Below are positions 36,917 to 47,094 of a DNA stretch of 62,115 nucleotides, one piece after another. The notes beneath the pieces were generated by a model. It searched no databases. It worked only from the letters and a program-made list of their open reading frames with translations, and had not been told where the DNA came from. Each line of letters opens with the position of its first letter. Positions within the stretch are counted from its first letter, which is position 1. The DNA comes from Actinomycetaceae bacterium (GTDB lineage: Bacteria; Actinomycetota; Actinomycetes; Actinomycetales; Actinomycetaceae), in assembly GCA_030537615.1 (NCBI GenBank), contig JAUNVP010000015.1:1-62115 (forward strand), read 5' to 3'. A program made the translations under genes and the position numbers.

Positions 36917-38209
36917 TTACTTAATCGAGTCATTGCAGTGCTGAACAATGCGGTCCAACGCTTCTTGTCCGGAGATATCTCCCTTGACCGCGAGTGCCAT
37001 CTGCTGATTGAAGTAGGTCTCGAGGGTTTGGGTGAACAGAATCGGACGAATGTTCTCGGCGGTAGCCATCGATTCGGCAGCGAGCTCCATCGTCTTCTTC
37101 TCAAATGGGTCCTCGATGTCGGAGAGGAAGGATTCGGGATTCGCGTTCCCTTCCTTCGTGCCCGGCATAAAGCCCTTGGCGATCTTGACGAACTCAACCT
37201 GATTTTCGTTGTTTGTCACGAACTCGGCAAACGCCATGGCCGCTTCCGGGGCGGATGCGTTGGCCGATACCGAAATCCCCTGGAGTAGCAGAGGCGGTGT
37301 TCCCCATGACTTCGTGACCGCGAGATTCTCGTAGATCGTTGGCGCGTCCTCGCGGAGCTGAATGGCTGTTGACCCCGTCCCCGACGTGTAAGCCGTCTTT
37401 TGAGAGGGGAACAGTGGTGCCTTCGCTTCACCAGATCCAGTCAGCGCTTCGGGGACCATTGCACCCTTGGCGTATAGCTCGGCGTATCGGTCAACGACGG
37501 CTGCGGCCTCAGGAGTATTAAAGACGAACTCACCGTCCTTATACAGTTCCACTCCGGCATTGACGAAAGTCTGGAATGTCGGCATCGAGTCGACGAGTTT
37601 CGCGGATGCTCCGTTTTCCACCATTGTCAAGGCAGCGGCCTCATACTCTTGATCGCTCATCGGCAGATGTGAGGTATCGACACCACCTTCTTCGAGCAGT
37701 TTCGTGTTCCAGAAGTTCACTGTCGTCCCGAGATACCACGGGAATCCGAACGATCCGGCAGGGTCTTCGTACGTGTAGCCCTTAATGCCGCCGGGCACGT
37801 ACACGTCGATAATCTCCGGGTGCGCCTGCGCAATATCGACGAGGAGGCCGGATTGTGCGAGCGTCATCGCGAACTCCGGCGGAATATTGATGACATCGGG
37901 AAGTGTTCCTGAGTTTGCCTGCTGGAGAATCTTCTCTTCGTAGCCGTCGCCGGGCTGGTCGATCCACTCGATTGTGACATCCGGGTTAGCCTTTTCGAAC
38001 TCGGAGATCAGGTTTTCAAAATAGGCCGTGAAGCGTTCGTTTTTCAGCGACCACGTCTGGAACTTCACCGTCCCCGAGAGCTTACCGTCTGTGTCAATGG
38101 GCTTTTGTTCGCCCGAGCTCCCGGTACCACCTGTGCACGCGGCCAGTCCAAAACTAGCGCCGAGCACCGTTGTTCCGAGGATAAGGGCTTCGCGTCGTGT
38201 GACTGTCAT
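36917..38209 (-). CDS. ABC sugar-binding lipoprotein, second paralogue
   Basis: A 430-residue extracellular solute-binding protein (SBP_bac_1 type). The signal starts MTVTRREALILG, with a short two-Arg stretch that may be Tat-type, and the lipobox is LAAC (Cys25). It shares long stretches with the other binding protein at 41469-42743: PIDTDG, FQTWSLKNE, WIDQPG, LQQANS. It is the last gene of the operon, next to the GH20 gene. The duplicate suggests a second glycan ligand, or the same one with different affinity, served by the single permease pair. Confidence 0.92.
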   Translation of the reverse strand: MTVTRREALILGTTVLGASFGLAACTGGTGSSGEQKPIDTDGKLSGTVKFQTWSLKNERFTAYFENLISEFEKANPDVTIEWIDQPGDGYEEKILQQANSGTLPDVINIPPEFAMTLAQSGLLVDIAQAHPEIIDVYVPGGIKGYTYEDPAGSFGFPWYLGTTVNFWNTKLLEEGGVDTSHLPMSDQEYEAAALTMVENGASAKLVDSMPTFQTFVNAGVELYKDGEFVFNTPEAAAVVDRYAELYAKGAMVPEALTGSGEAKAPLFPSQKTAYTSGTGSTAIQLREDAPTIYENLAVTKSWGTPPLLLQGISVSANASAPEAAMAFAEFVTNNENQVEFVKIAKGFMPGTKEGNANPESFLSDIEDPFEKKTMELAAESMATAENIRPILFTQTLETYFNQQMALAVKGDISGQEALDRIVQHCNDSIK

Positions 38210-38219
38210 GTTCTCACTC

Positions 38220-39494
38220 CTATTCGTGAATCTGTATTAGCGGCACCTGGCGGGCAAGTTCTGCGAAGTTCGCCGGGTTGCCCACCGGCCAGAGCGTGTG
38301 GGAAAACGCCAGGAGCGGCGGCCCCAATCGAGTGAGGAGTTCGTCGTCATCAATGGCATCTGGCACGTCACACCAGATACTAAAAACAGCGCCGAGTTGT
38401 CCGTCGAGACGGACTCTTTCGTGTTTTCCGGGATAGACATCTGGGTCGAAGTCGCGCAGAACGGATTCGCCGGTCGGATAGGTGTTCGGCTCGTCGCGAA
38501 GAACAAAATAGAGCGGTTCAGAGTCCCAGTTGACCATCGGATACCCGAGTCGAGCAAGATTACCGGCGGTTTCCATATGCTCACCCCACCGCGTCCAGTA
38601 GTGGATGATGAGGTCGTCATCCGGGTCGACGCGTCGCTCTCCTCGAACTCCGTCATTCCAGATGAATGTCTGGATTCCGCGTTCGCGTAAGCGCCGATTC
38701 ATCCGGTTGAGGAAATCGATCCACAGGTCGTGTTCTGCGTGCCCGGGGCCGAGCACGCGTTCGGCCTCAGCTTTGAGGACGGGGACACCGTGGCGGAAGT
38801 CAAGGTATTCATCGCCTCCGATAGTGACGTATGGGGTATCGAAGAGGTCGATGATTTCGTCCAGAATATCCGTAATGAATTCCACGGCTTTCGGGTTCGT
38901 GATGTCCAGAGCACCGCGGACCGGACCATTTTCGTCATGGAGTTGCGCCCATCGGTTTGACTCCAGAATCGCTTCGAGGTGACCGGGCATGTCAAAAGAG
39001 GGAATGACCGTAATACCGCGCTCATTCGCATAGGTGATGAGTGAGCGCACGTCCTCAAAACTCAAATGCTCAGCCGAACTGATTTCCGGATGCACTCGAG
39101 ATTCGAGACGATACCCCTCATTTTCCGACAGATGGAGGTTGAGAACGTTGAGCCGTCCTCGCTCCATCATGTCGATGATTTGGCGGAGCACGGACACCGG
39201 CATAAACCGGCGTCCGGCATCGACATGGAGACCACGCCAGCCGACACGCGGCTCGTGGTGGCCGGTGGTGACAGTAGCACCGGCCACCAGCTCGCGCTCG
39301 ACCTGAATCTCTCCCGCCCGTCGGCCGTACGGATGGGGAGCTCGCACAATGTACGAATCACCATTTTTCTCGACCTCGTACGCCCACTGCTCCGTAGCGG
39401 TAAACGGGAGGTCAACTGACCGCGGGATCATTTCGAATTCGCCTTCTCGGACGGAGATTCGATGATCGGGAGAGTCGTGGTCGATGGCAGTCAT
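38220..39494 (-). CDS. GH20 beta-N-acetylhexosaminidase
   Basis: A 424-residue glycoside hydrolase. The GH20 barrel starts near residue 85 (GWRGLHVDAGRRFMP, then LNVLNLHLSENEGYRL and ITVIPSFDMPGHLEA). The catalytic Asp-Glu pair is in VTIGGDEY (Asp228, Glu229). In GH20 the Glu is the acid and the Asp steadies the substrate acetamido group that acts as nucleophile. The protein has no signal peptide, so it works in the cytoplasm on imported GlcNAc- or GalNAc-ended oligosaccharide. It lies between the permease and the second binding protein in the operon. Confidence 0.9.
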   Translation of the reverse strand: MTAIDHDSPDHRISVREGEFEMIPRSVDLPFTATEQWAYEVEKNGDSYIVRAPHPYGRRAGEIQVERELVAGATVTTGHHEPRVGWRGLHVDAGRRFMPVSVLRQIIDMMERGRLNVLNLHLSENEGYRLESRVHPEISSAEHLSFEDVRSLITYANERGITVIPSFDMPGHLEAILESNRWAQLHDENGPVRGALDITNPKAVEFITDILDEIIDLFDTPYVTIGGDEYLDFRHGVPVLKAEAERVLGPGHAEHDLWIDFLNRMNRRLRERGIQTFIWNDGVRGERRVDPDDDLIIHYWTRWGEHMETAGNLARLGYPMVNWDSEPLYFVLRDEPNTYPTGESVLRDFDPDVYPGKHERVRLDGQLGAVFSIWCDVPDAIDDDELLTRLGPPLLAFSHTLWPVGNPANFAELARQVPLIQIHE

Positions 39495-39502
39495 TCAGGT
39501 AG

Positions 39503-40423
39503 TTATCCTTTCACGCCGCCTTCTTCAACGCCCTTGAAGAAGTACTTCTGCATAGATGCGAACAAAATGATGATGGGCACGAGGGCGATAATCGTGCCGG
39601 CTGCAACGACGCGCGGGTTCGAACCGAAGTTCGAATGCAGGTACTGCATACCCACGGTTAGCGTGTATTTGGCTGGATCGGAGAGCACGACAAGAGGCCA
39701 GAGGAAGTCATCCCACGCTCCAATGAAGGAGAACAGGGCAACAACCGAGGCCATGCCGCGCACGTTTGGCCACACGATGTGTCGGATGCGCTGCCAGGTG
39801 GTTGCACCATCAATAGCTGCGGCGTCGAGCACTTCTTGCGGAATGTTTCGACACACGACCGCCATGAGGAGCACGTTCATCGCCCCGATTGCACCGGGGA
39901 GGAATACGCCCCACAGCGTGTTTGCCAAGCCAAGAGCCTTGATGGTGAGGAACTGGCTGGTCAGCGTCACTTCTCCGGGCAGGAGCATGGTCGAGAGGAA
40001 GATCGCCATGACCACCCATTTGCCGCGGAACTTCATACAACCGAGGGCGTATCCGCCCGCGGTGGCAAGAAGCGTATTTGAAATGACTGACCCCACCGCT
40101 ACGAGAAGTGAATGCCACGCGTATCTGACGACCGGCACCGTGTGGGTGACCGTCGCATAGTGTTTGAGCGTAGGCTCGCGCGGAATGAGGTTCGGCGGGA
40201 AGGAGTAGATATCTTCCGCTGCTCCCTTGAGTGAGGTCGATAGCTCCCACAGGAATGGGAGTACCGCGATAAGGAGCACGATCGTCAAAATGACGTAACG
40301 GATCACCAGACCCCACGGGGTTGGTTTGAAGATATTTGATTCTCCCTTGCGCCGCCACGGCCGCTCTTTGGGAACGTCAACGTGGCGCGGCTTCTGATGA
40401 GCCGGGGCAACATTCGTCGTCAC
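39503..40423 (-). CDS. Carbohydrate ABC importer permease, MalG type
   Basis: A 306-residue inner-membrane permease with six predicted helices after a 40-residue charged N-terminus. The EAA coupling loop is EVLDAAAIDGATTWQRIRHIVWPNV. The C-terminal end YFFKGVEEGGVKG is the usual one for MalG-like sugar permeases. The start overlaps the stop of the MalF-type partner by four bases. No ATPase gene is present in this operon; a shared MsiK-type ATPase elsewhere is the usual solution in actinobacteria. Confidence 0.94.
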   Translation of the reverse strand: MTTNVAPAHQKPRHVDVPKERPWRRKGESNIFKPTPWGLVIRYVILTIVLLIAVLPFLWELSTSLKGAAEDIYSFPPNLIPREPTLKHYATVTHTVPVVRYAWHSLLVAVGSVISNTLLATAGGYALGCMKFRGKWVVMAIFLSTMLLPGEVTLTSQFLTIKALGLANTLWGVFLPGAIGAMNVLLMAVVCRNIPQEVLDAAAIDGATTWQRIRHIVWPNVRGMASVVALFSFIGAWDDFLWPLVVLSDPAKYTLTVGMQYLHSNFGSNPRVVAAGTIIALVPIIILFASMQKYFFKGVEEGGVKG

Positions 40424-41442
40424 TGTGTCCTCCCTGTCACGTCACTGTCGGCTGCCATAGCGGTTGGGAGGCCGACGTCTGCTCCCGAATCTGGATGATT
40501 CCCGGCCTCAACCCTGGCGAGCGCTTCCTTCGCACGCTTGCGTGCTGCTCGATGCTCGCGGAAGGTCTTAATTTCCGAACCGTAGTTGAGGAAACCCACG
40601 AGGCTGAGCGGACCGATCGTCAGGAAGAACAGGACGACCGAAATCGCGGAGGCGTAACCGAGGCGGCCTCCGAGACCCGAACCGACCTGCTGGACCATCA
40701 TGACGATGGACTGTGCCTGTCCGCCGGGCCCTCCGGTGCCGTTGGACAGAACGTAGATCTCCGAGAAGATTCTCATGGCCGACACCGAGATGAGTGCGGC
40801 AATGAGGACCATCGCGCCTCGGACACCGGGCACCGTGATTGACCAGAAACGGCGCCAGCCGTTGGCACCGTCGATGGCGGCTGCTTCATGCAGGTCCTTC
40901 GTAACGTTGCCGAGGGCAGCGAGGTACACGACCATGTAGTAGCCGAGACCTTTCCACACGGTAAGGAGAATCGCCGTAGCGATGAGCCACCAGCGGTCGA
41001 CGAGGAAGTTGACCGGCTGATCGATCAATCCGAATGCCTCAAGGGACTGATTGATGACGCCTCTCGAGTCAAAAATCCACGCCCAGATAATGCCGACGAC
41101 AACAACCGATGCGACAACCGGGAAGTAGTATGCCGTGCGGAATGCTGAGATTCCGGGGATTTTCTTCTCGACCAGGAGGGCGAGGACGAGAGGTAGCAGG
41201 GTGAGTAACGGTACGCACACCACGACGTAAATGAGGCACGTCGTAATGGCATAGATGAACTGGGGATCCGCAAACAAGGTGCGGAAGTTTTCCAGTCCGA
41301 CGAATTTTGCTGCCCGCAGAGGCCGCGCGTCAGTGAACGCGAGGATGACCGTATTGAGGAAAGGCCACAGGGAGAATACGAGCACCCAGGTCACTGGCAC
41401 CGACAGCAAAATGTACGGCGTATACCAACGATGCGACTTCAT
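40420..41442 (-). CDS. Carbohydrate ABC importer permease, MalF type
   Basis: A 340-residue permease with six predicted helices. The EAA loop is KDLHEAAAIDGANGWRRFWSITVPGV. A C-terminal tail of about 55 residues (KTFREHRAARKRAKEALARV onward) is cytoplasmic and charged, longer than most. It starts 26 bases after the first binding-protein gene and overlaps the MalG-type gene. Together they form the membrane channel for the oligosaccharide importer of this locus. Confidence 0.94.
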   Translation of the reverse strand: MKSHRWYTPYILLSVPVTWVLVFSLWPFLNTVILAFTDARPLRAAKFVGLENFRTLFADPQFIYAITTCLIYVVVCVPLLTLLPLVLALLVEKKIPGISAFRTAYYFPVVASVVVVGIIWAWIFDSRGVINQSLEAFGLIDQPVNFLVDRWWLIATAILLTVWKGLGYYMVVYLAALGNVTKDLHEAAAIDGANGWRRFWSITVPGVRGAMVLIAALISVSAMRIFSEIYVLSNGTGGPGGQAQSIVMMVQQVGSGLGGRLGYASAISVVLFFLTIGPLSLVGFLNYGSEIKTFREHRAARKRAKEALARVEAGNHPDSGADVGLPTAMAADSDVTGRTQ

Positions 41443-41468
41443 TGTATTTCAGTCCCTCGACAGACGGC

Positions 41469-42743
41469 CTAGTCCAGCGCCTTGTTGCAGTAGTCCACCG
41501 CAGCGTCGAGCGCTTCCTTGACCGTAGCCTTGCCTTGCATGGCCAATGCGACCTGTCCTTGGAAGAACTTGTTCATGTCGTCGTTGAACTGGATGTACTC
41601 GGTGCCCTTGGCCCGGTCCATCTGCGAAGCGGCGATCTTCACAGCCTCGGCGAGAAGTGGATCTTCAATGCCTTCAACAATGGCTTCCGGATTCTCATTA
41701 GCGGCCTTGGTGCCGGGGAGGAATCCGCGAGCAAGCTTGACGAATTCGACCTGGTTGTCGTTATTCGTGGCGAACTTGGCGAATTCGAGCGCAAGCGCCG
41801 GGTTCTTCGAGTCCTGCGAAACAGAAATGCCCTGCACGAACAGCGGCGGAGTCATGAATCGCGGTGAAGGCTCAACGTCGTCAAGCATTGACGGTGCATC
41901 ATCGCTCAGCTGGGTGACGAATGAAGGGGTTGCCGTGGTGTAGGCAACCTTCCCCTGCGTGAACATTGCGGCGTTGCCCGCGTAGTCACCATTCAGGGTT
42001 TCGGCCGGCATCGCACCCGCCTGGTACAGATCGACGAATTCCTGGAGAATCTTTTCAGCTTCAGGGGTGTTGAAGGCGAACTTGCCGTCCTTCATCAGAT
42101 CGATGCCATTTTCGGTGAAATCAGCAGTCGTCGGGAGGCTCGATGCCATGTGAACCTTGCCGCCAGATTTCTCCGCTACCTCCTTAGCCTTGGCAATCCA
42201 CTCTTCGTGGCTCGTCGGTGGAGCATCAACGCCGTATTCCTTCAGCTCGGTCATATTCCACCAGTCGAGGTCGGTGCCCAGATACCACGGGTAGGCCCAC
42301 GTTCCGTCAAGATCGTCGAAGGTGTAACCTTCAAGGCCACCGGCAACATACGTGTTTTCCAGCTCAGGATCGGCCTTCTTCAGGTCGACCAGTTTACCTG
42401 CCTGGGCAAGTTGGTAGGCAAAAGTATCCGGGAGATTAACCACATCGGGTAACTCGTTTGAGTTCGCTTGCTGGAGCACTTTTTGCTCGTAGCCTTCACC
42501 CGGTTGGTCAATCCAGTTAATCTTCGTGCCGGGATACTTCTCCTCGAAGTCCTTGACCAATTGCTCGAAATACGGTGAGAACTTTTCGTTCTTGAGCGAC
42601 CAGGTTTGGAAGGTGATTTCTCCTTCGATGGTGCCATCGGTATCGATCGGCTGATCGCTACTGCTCGGGCCTCCGCCCGTGCAACCGGCAAGTGCGAGAG
42701 CAGTTGTTGCTGCTAACGCGGCAAATATACGTGTTTTCCGCAT
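41469..42743 (-). CDS. ABC sugar-binding lipoprotein, first paralogue
   Basis: A 424-residue extracellular solute-binding lipoprotein with a standard signal (MRKTRIFAALAATTALALAG) and lipobox LAGC (Cys21). It is a close paralogue of the protein at 36917-38209 along its whole length. AAAGGAGAAA stands before ATG 42743. It lies directly upstream of the permease pair and is the main candidate for delivering the glycan to them. The likely ligand, from the neighbouring GH38, GH5 and GH20 genes, is a mannose- and GlcNAc-containing oligosaccharide. Confidence 0.93.
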   Translation of the reverse strand: MRKTRIFAALAATTALALAGCTGGGPSSSDQPIDTDGTIEGEITFQTWSLKNEKFSPYFEQLVKDFEEKYPGTKINWIDQPGEGYEQKVLQQANSNELPDVVNLPDTFAYQLAQAGKLVDLKKADPELENTYVAGGLEGYTFDDLDGTWAYPWYLGTDLDWWNMTELKEYGVDAPPTSHEEWIAKAKEVAEKSGGKVHMASSLPTTADFTENGIDLMKDGKFAFNTPEAEKILQEFVDLYQAGAMPAETLNGDYAGNAAMFTQGKVAYTTATPSFVTQLSDDAPSMLDDVEPSPRFMTPPLFVQGISVSQDSKNPALALEFAKFATNNDNQVEFVKLARGFLPGTKAANENPEAIVEGIEDPLLAEAVKIAASQMDRAKGTEYIQFNDDMNKFFQGQVALAMQGKATVKEALDAAVDYCNKALD

Positions 42744-42779
42744 TGATTTCTCCTTTGAAAACGGGTTGTACTTTGAGGT

Positions 42780-44021
42780 TTAATCTCGAGTGGCGAGGTA
42801 TGAGCCTCGCGGGTGGGATTCGTTCGTCCTCCCATCGGTGATATATGTCGTGGTATCCAGCTCGATAGCACGCACGTCGCCGGCGAGCGCGTGTTCTATC
42901 CACTGGTCGAAAACAGCGTGTTCTGCGCTCGTGTGCGAGCGAGTCCACGGGGATTGACCTACCTGGATTGCAGGTCGGTCAATCGGCGCGTAGCGGGTGT
43001 TCGCCCACTGACGCACGGAGTCTGTAAATGCTCGGCCGATCGGTTTGGGCTCGCCGTGAGAATCGATCAGGCCAAGGGTGTGTTCAAGAGCGGGGAAATC
43101 GACGAGTTCTCTCGATACGTCGTGAGAGCACCACCAGGTGATGCCGGACAGTCCGGGAGTGACGCCTCCACCGCGTTGCCCCATGAGAATGTCGATGGTG
43201 TCGGTGAGGAACTGCGGTGCTTTGTCAATGTCAACGTACGTTTCGGGGGCTCCTATTTCCTGAAGCCATACGCGCCGATTCGGATCGGGAGACCACGCGT
43301 AGGCAAGTTCGCACAGGTAGCGCGCGAACCAGGGCAGACACTCGGCCCCCCGGCCGAAGCGCGGGCCAACTCGGCCAAACACCCACGAGTGAACGGTGGT
43401 GAGATCGCCTTTGGTGGCTGCGCTGAGCGGGGTAAAGGGTTGAGAGTCCTCAAACCACACGTCATCATCGTGACTGTGAACATGAGTGCCGTCGGGCCAG
43501 CAGGTACGCGCTTCACCCAATAGCTCATCGAGCCACCGATCGGCTTGGGACTTAGTAATCTCGTCAAAGTCGGGATGCCGAGTGGCGGCGAACTGAACAA
43601 ACTCATTTCCGAGTGTCAGTCCGGTGACCCCGTTGATCCCTCGCAGTGCAGTAGCGAGTTCTCGAACGAGGGTCCGTTCGGCTTCAACCACGTCAGGGTC
43701 GGTAAACAGATTGCGTCTGTGCCATGTCGAGACCCAACTGGGAAGAAAATCGAACGATGACAGGTGTCCTTGCAGAACGTCAACGCTCACGTCGAGGCCA
43801 GCATGTGTCGCTTCTTCAACGGTAGCGACAACGTCGGCGATTGCAGACGGTCGGATGAGGGAGCGGTTGGGTTGCAATAGAGGCCACAGGGGAAATATCC
43901 GCACGTGATCGGCTCCGATCTCGCGAATGGTCGCGAAATCGTCTCGGACTTTCGCCCGGTCGAAGTCAAGCCACGAGTGGAACCACCCGTCGCGCGGTGT
44001 GTAGTTGACGCCGAATCTCAC
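42780..44021 (-). CDS. GH5-like glycoside hydrolase, possibly beta-mannosidase
   Basis: A 413-residue clan GH-A type (beta/alpha)8 enzyme with no signal peptide. The acid/base Glu140 is in TGLTLGNEF and the nucleophile Glu255 in VWLQEIGAPE, at the strand 4 and 7 positions expected for GH5. The start MRFGVNYTPRDGWFHSWLDF is typical of the GH5 subgroup near GH5_18, which includes enzymes that cut the core Man-beta-1,4-GlcNAc link of N-glycans. Subfamily and substrate are inferred from resemblance and context. It lies five bases before the alpha-mannosidase stop, between that gene and the first binding protein. Confidence 0.75.
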   Translation of the reverse strand: MRFGVNYTPRDGWFHSWLDFDRAKVRDDFATIREIGADHVRIFPLWPLLQPNRSLIRPSAIADVVATVEEATHAGLDVSVDVLQGHLSSFDFLPSWVSTWHRRNLFTDPDVVEAERTLVRELATALRGINGVTGLTLGNEFVQFAATRHPDFDEITKSQADRWLDELLGEARTCWPDGTHVHSHDDDVWFEDSQPFTPLSAATKGDLTTVHSWVFGRVGPRFGRGAECLPWFARYLCELAYAWSPDPNRRVWLQEIGAPETYVDIDKAPQFLTDTIDILMGQRGGGVTPGLSGITWWCSHDVSRELVDFPALEHTLGLIDSHGEPKPIGRAFTDSVRQWANTRYAPIDRPAIQVGQSPWTRSHTSAEHAVFDQWIEHALAGDVRAIELDTTTYITDGRTNESHPRGSYLATRD

Positions 44022-44026
44022 GACGC

Positions 44027-47000
44027 TCAGTCCTCCATTCGCACGCGAAGCGTGACAATCTCGAAGGGGTTGAAATCAATCCGCCAGCCTCCTTCGCCGG
44101 CAGTAACACGGGCGCCGAGTTCACTGTCTCGGTACAGTAGATCAACGCCGCGGACTTCCTTTGCGCCGGGGAATGTGAGGAATGCGCGTCCTCTACCGCC
44201 CTCGGCTTCGTATGCGCGGATTATGACATCGCCACTGCGATCGGGGGCAAGTGCCACCGATTCAACAACCGCACCGTCCAGAGTCAATAGCGGCTCGATT
44301 TCTCCAGCGATTTCACGCGGCGGAATGTTGAGGGCATGGCCGGCGGCAACCGCGCTAAGAATCGACGCGTTCGGCACGAGGGCGAAGTTCCACTCGTGGC
44401 GCCCCTGATCCTGCTCCGGATCGGGGAACAGCGAGGCTCGAGCGAGCGACGCTCGCGCGACCGAGTAGGTTCCGCGGTCGGGGTAGGCATGGCGAGTAAC
44501 ATCCCACCCGTATGTCGCATCGTTAGCAATGGCACAGGCGTCAGAGGAATTCGCCAAGCGCAACCAGCGGTGCGTCGAAACCTCGAACTTGTACGCATCC
44601 CACGACGTGTTTTCATGGGTGGGGCGCGTGACGTACCCCATCTGGGTTTCGTACTGCGCGTGGTCGGTATGAATATCAATGGGGAACGCACACTTGAGGA
44701 TCTTCTCTTTTTCGTGCCAGTCGAGATCAACGTGGAGGTCGAGCTGACGTGCGCCCGGTTTCAATGACCATGTGAGAGTTGCCGTCGATTTGCCAAAACG
44801 TGCGGTGAAAGAGGCCGTCCCTACGCCGTTGTCTTCCGCCACACCGTGGAACTCACGATCGTCAATCACCTGTAGCGAACCGCGATAGAACGGATCGAGA
44901 TCCCACGCATCCCACATGTTCGGGAAGTCCTGGTGAAGGTGGAGTTCACCCGCACGCTGTCCGGCGGGAATCACGTTCCATCCTGATTCGAGGTCGATGA
45001 GGCTGATACACGCGCCGGTGTCGTCGAACTCGGCGCGCACCAATCCATTGTCCAGTACCCTTTCGTCGGTGTTCACCGTGACCGGCTCCTGCTCTGCCGG
45101 GGCGGCTGCTCCAAGCGGTGCCACTCCGCTCACCGAGAAGGATGTCGCATTGGCTAGCGTTGCGGTCTTGCCGCTAGCGAGAGCCTTCGTCGCGGCGGTA
45201 ATAATGCGCTCGCAGGTTTGCTCAACCTCCTGGTAGAGCGCATCGACTTCGCGATATACCCAGGCGACGGAAGTTCCGGGAAGAATGTCGTGGAACTGGC
45301 AGAGCAAAACTTTACGCCACGCGTCTTGCAATTCCTCGTAGGGGTAGTCGAATACGCCGCGTACGGTAGCAGTTGCCGCCCACAGCTCAGCTTCTCGCAG
45401 GAGCGATTCGCTTCTGCGGTTACCTTGTTTCGTCTTGATCTGCGAGGTGAACGTCCCGCGATGCAACTCAAGGTAGAGTTCTCCCACCCACACCGGGGGG
45501 TTGGGGTAGTCGGCCTCGGCGCGCGCAAAGAACGTGTGCGGGGTTTCCATCTGGACTGTAGGTGCGGCGGCGAGGTCTGAGAATCGGTCGATCCGCTCAA
45601 TCATTTCGCGGGTTGGCCCTCCCCCGCCATCACCGAAGCCGAAGGGAAGCATTGAGCAGTTTGCCCTTCCCTTGTCCTTGAAGTTCTTTTCGGCATGGGC
45701 GAGATTATCTCCAGTTACCTCAGCACCGTAGGTGTCGACGGGCGGGAAGTGCGTAAAGATTCGCGTCCCGTCGAGGCCTTCCCAGGCGAGTGTGTGGTGC
45801 GGGAACGTATCGACTTGATTCCAGGAAATCTTTTGTGTGAGGAAGTGTTTGAGGCCGGCAAGTCGCGCAATCTGCGGGATAGCCGCCGAGTAACCGAAGG
45901 AGTCGGGAAGCCAGATCTCTTCGCACTCAACACCGAATTTGTCGCGGAAGTACCCCATTCCTTCGACGAGTTGCCGACACAGTGCCTCACCGCCGGGGAG
46001 GACGGCATCGGGTTCAACCCACATGCCCCCAACCGGCACGATTGAGCCGTCTGCAACGCAGCGTTTCACTCGTTCAAAGAGATCGGGGTCTTCCTCTTCT
46101 AACCAGGCCACATGTTGCGCGGCGGGTAGCGCAAAGATGAGGCCCGTACCGTCCTCAATGAGTCGCACGACGTTCGCTATTGTGCGCGTGACTTTGCGTC
46201 GGGTTTCGCGAATCGGCCACAGCCATGCCGAGTCGATATGCGCGTGACCGATGGCAGAGAGCCGATGGGCATTCGGATAGGCCGGCTGATCGAGGTAGGG
46301 GCGCAGGATAGCGCGCGCGGCGGCCGCAGTTCCTGCGATGTCATCGAGGTCGAGGGCGTCGAGCGCGTCGTTCATGGCATGGAGCAGACGCCACATATGC
46401 GCATCGTCATCGGGCAGGGTGGATGCCAGTTCACGGAGCACCGCGAGGTCGAGCGACAGGTGATAGACATCGTGCCGGCGAACGACAAGGTCGGCGCGCG
46501 CGAGACGGTAGAGGTCGGCGTGTGAGCTCGTCAGCTTATCGCCGTCAGCGGTGGGTTGGAACGGTGGTGTCGCCAAAATGAGTGGATTGGCTGCCGCTTC
46601 GACATAGAAGCTGGTACGCGCCGCTTCACCCGGCTGAGGGAGCGGAATCCACTGGTTGCGCGGGTTAAGACCTTTGATAATCGAGCCGTCGCTATCGCGG
46701 ACGAGTCCTTCCGCTTGGAATCCAGGCGAATGATCGTCCCATCCGAGATCGACGAGAGCTTCGAGACGATCGCCATCCCGTAGCTCACTATCATCAGCGG
46801 GAATTTCTGCTGTGAATTCGAACCAGGTAGTCTCCCACGGCATCCCCCAGGTTTCACCGACGGCGAATGGGATGAACTCTTCGAGTGGCAGATCGGCAAA
46901 CTGTACCGGTTCAGCGATCGGCTCTCCATCTGTTTCCCGTCTCCATGCCCGCACCCGCAGTTGCCCAACCGTGGAATATAAGGAAGCTATGATGCGTTCA

Positions 47001-47050
47001 CGTAGCGTTCTTTCAATTCGCTTTTCAAGGATGGCGCGATTGTCGTGCAT
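44027..47050 (-). CDS. GH38 alpha-mannosidase
   Basis: A 1007-residue cytoplasmic alpha-mannosidase, full length for the bacterial family. The zinc site begins GHAHIDSAWLWPIRET. The catalytic nucleophile Asp is in WLPDSFGYSAAIPQI. LAWEGLDGTRIFTHFPP and a C-terminal beta-sandwich with AFPIDIHTDHAQYETQ and NTSWDAYKFEVSTHRW follow. It would remove alpha-mannose from imported glycans. It is the first gene of a seven-gene operon (GH38, GH5-like, binding protein, two permeases, GH20, binding protein) and is divergent from the LacI gene across a 112-bp gap with an operator-like palindrome. Confidence 0.95.
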   Translation of the reverse strand: MHDNRAILEKRIERTLRERIIASLYSTVGQLRVRAWRRETDGEPIAEPVQFADLPLEEFIPFAVGETWGMPWETTWFEFTAEIPADDSELRDGDRLEALVDLGWDDHSPGFQAEGLVRDSDGSIIKGLNPRNQWIPLPQPGEAARTSFYVEAAANPLILATPPFQPTADGDKLTSSHADLYRLARADLVVRRHDVYHLSLDLAVLRELASTLPDDDAHMWRLLHAMNDALDALDLDDIAGTAAAARAILRPYLDQPAYPNAHRLSAIGHAHIDSAWLWPIRETRRKVTRTIANVVRLIEDGTGLIFALPAAQHVAWLEEEDPDLFERVKRCVADGSIVPVGGMWVEPDAVLPGGEALCRQLVEGMGYFRDKFGVECEEIWLPDSFGYSAAIPQIARLAGLKHFLTQKISWNQVDTFPHHTLAWEGLDGTRIFTHFPPVDTYGAEVTGDNLAHAEKNFKDKGRANCSMLPFGFGDGGGGPTREMIERIDRFSDLAAAPTVQMETPHTFFARAEADYPNPPVWVGELYLELHRGTFTSQIKTKQGNRRSESLLREAELWAATATVRGVFDYPYEELQDAWRKVLLCQFHDILPGTSVAWVYREVDALYQEVEQTCERIITAATKALASGKTATLANATSFSVSGVAPLGAAAPAEQEPVTVNTDERVLDNGLVRAEFDDTGACISLIDLESGWNVIPAGQRAGELHLHQDFPNMWDAWDLDPFYRGSLQVIDDREFHGVAEDNGVGTASFTARFGKSTATLTWSLKPGARQLDLHVDLDWHEKEKILKCAFPIDIHTDHAQYETQMGYVTRPTHENTSWDAYKFEVSTHRWLRLANSSDACAIANDATYGWDVTRHAYPDRGTYSVARASLARASLFPDPEQDQGRHEWNFALVPNASILSAVAAGHALNIPPREIAGEIEPLLTLDGAVVESVALAPDRSGDVIIRAYEAEGGRGRAFLTFPGAKEVRGVDLLYRDSELGARVTAGEGGWRIDFNPFEIVTLRVRMED

Positions 47051-47094
47051 GGATGACCTCGCTTTTCTGAGACTCGTATCACGCTCCAGTCTAC

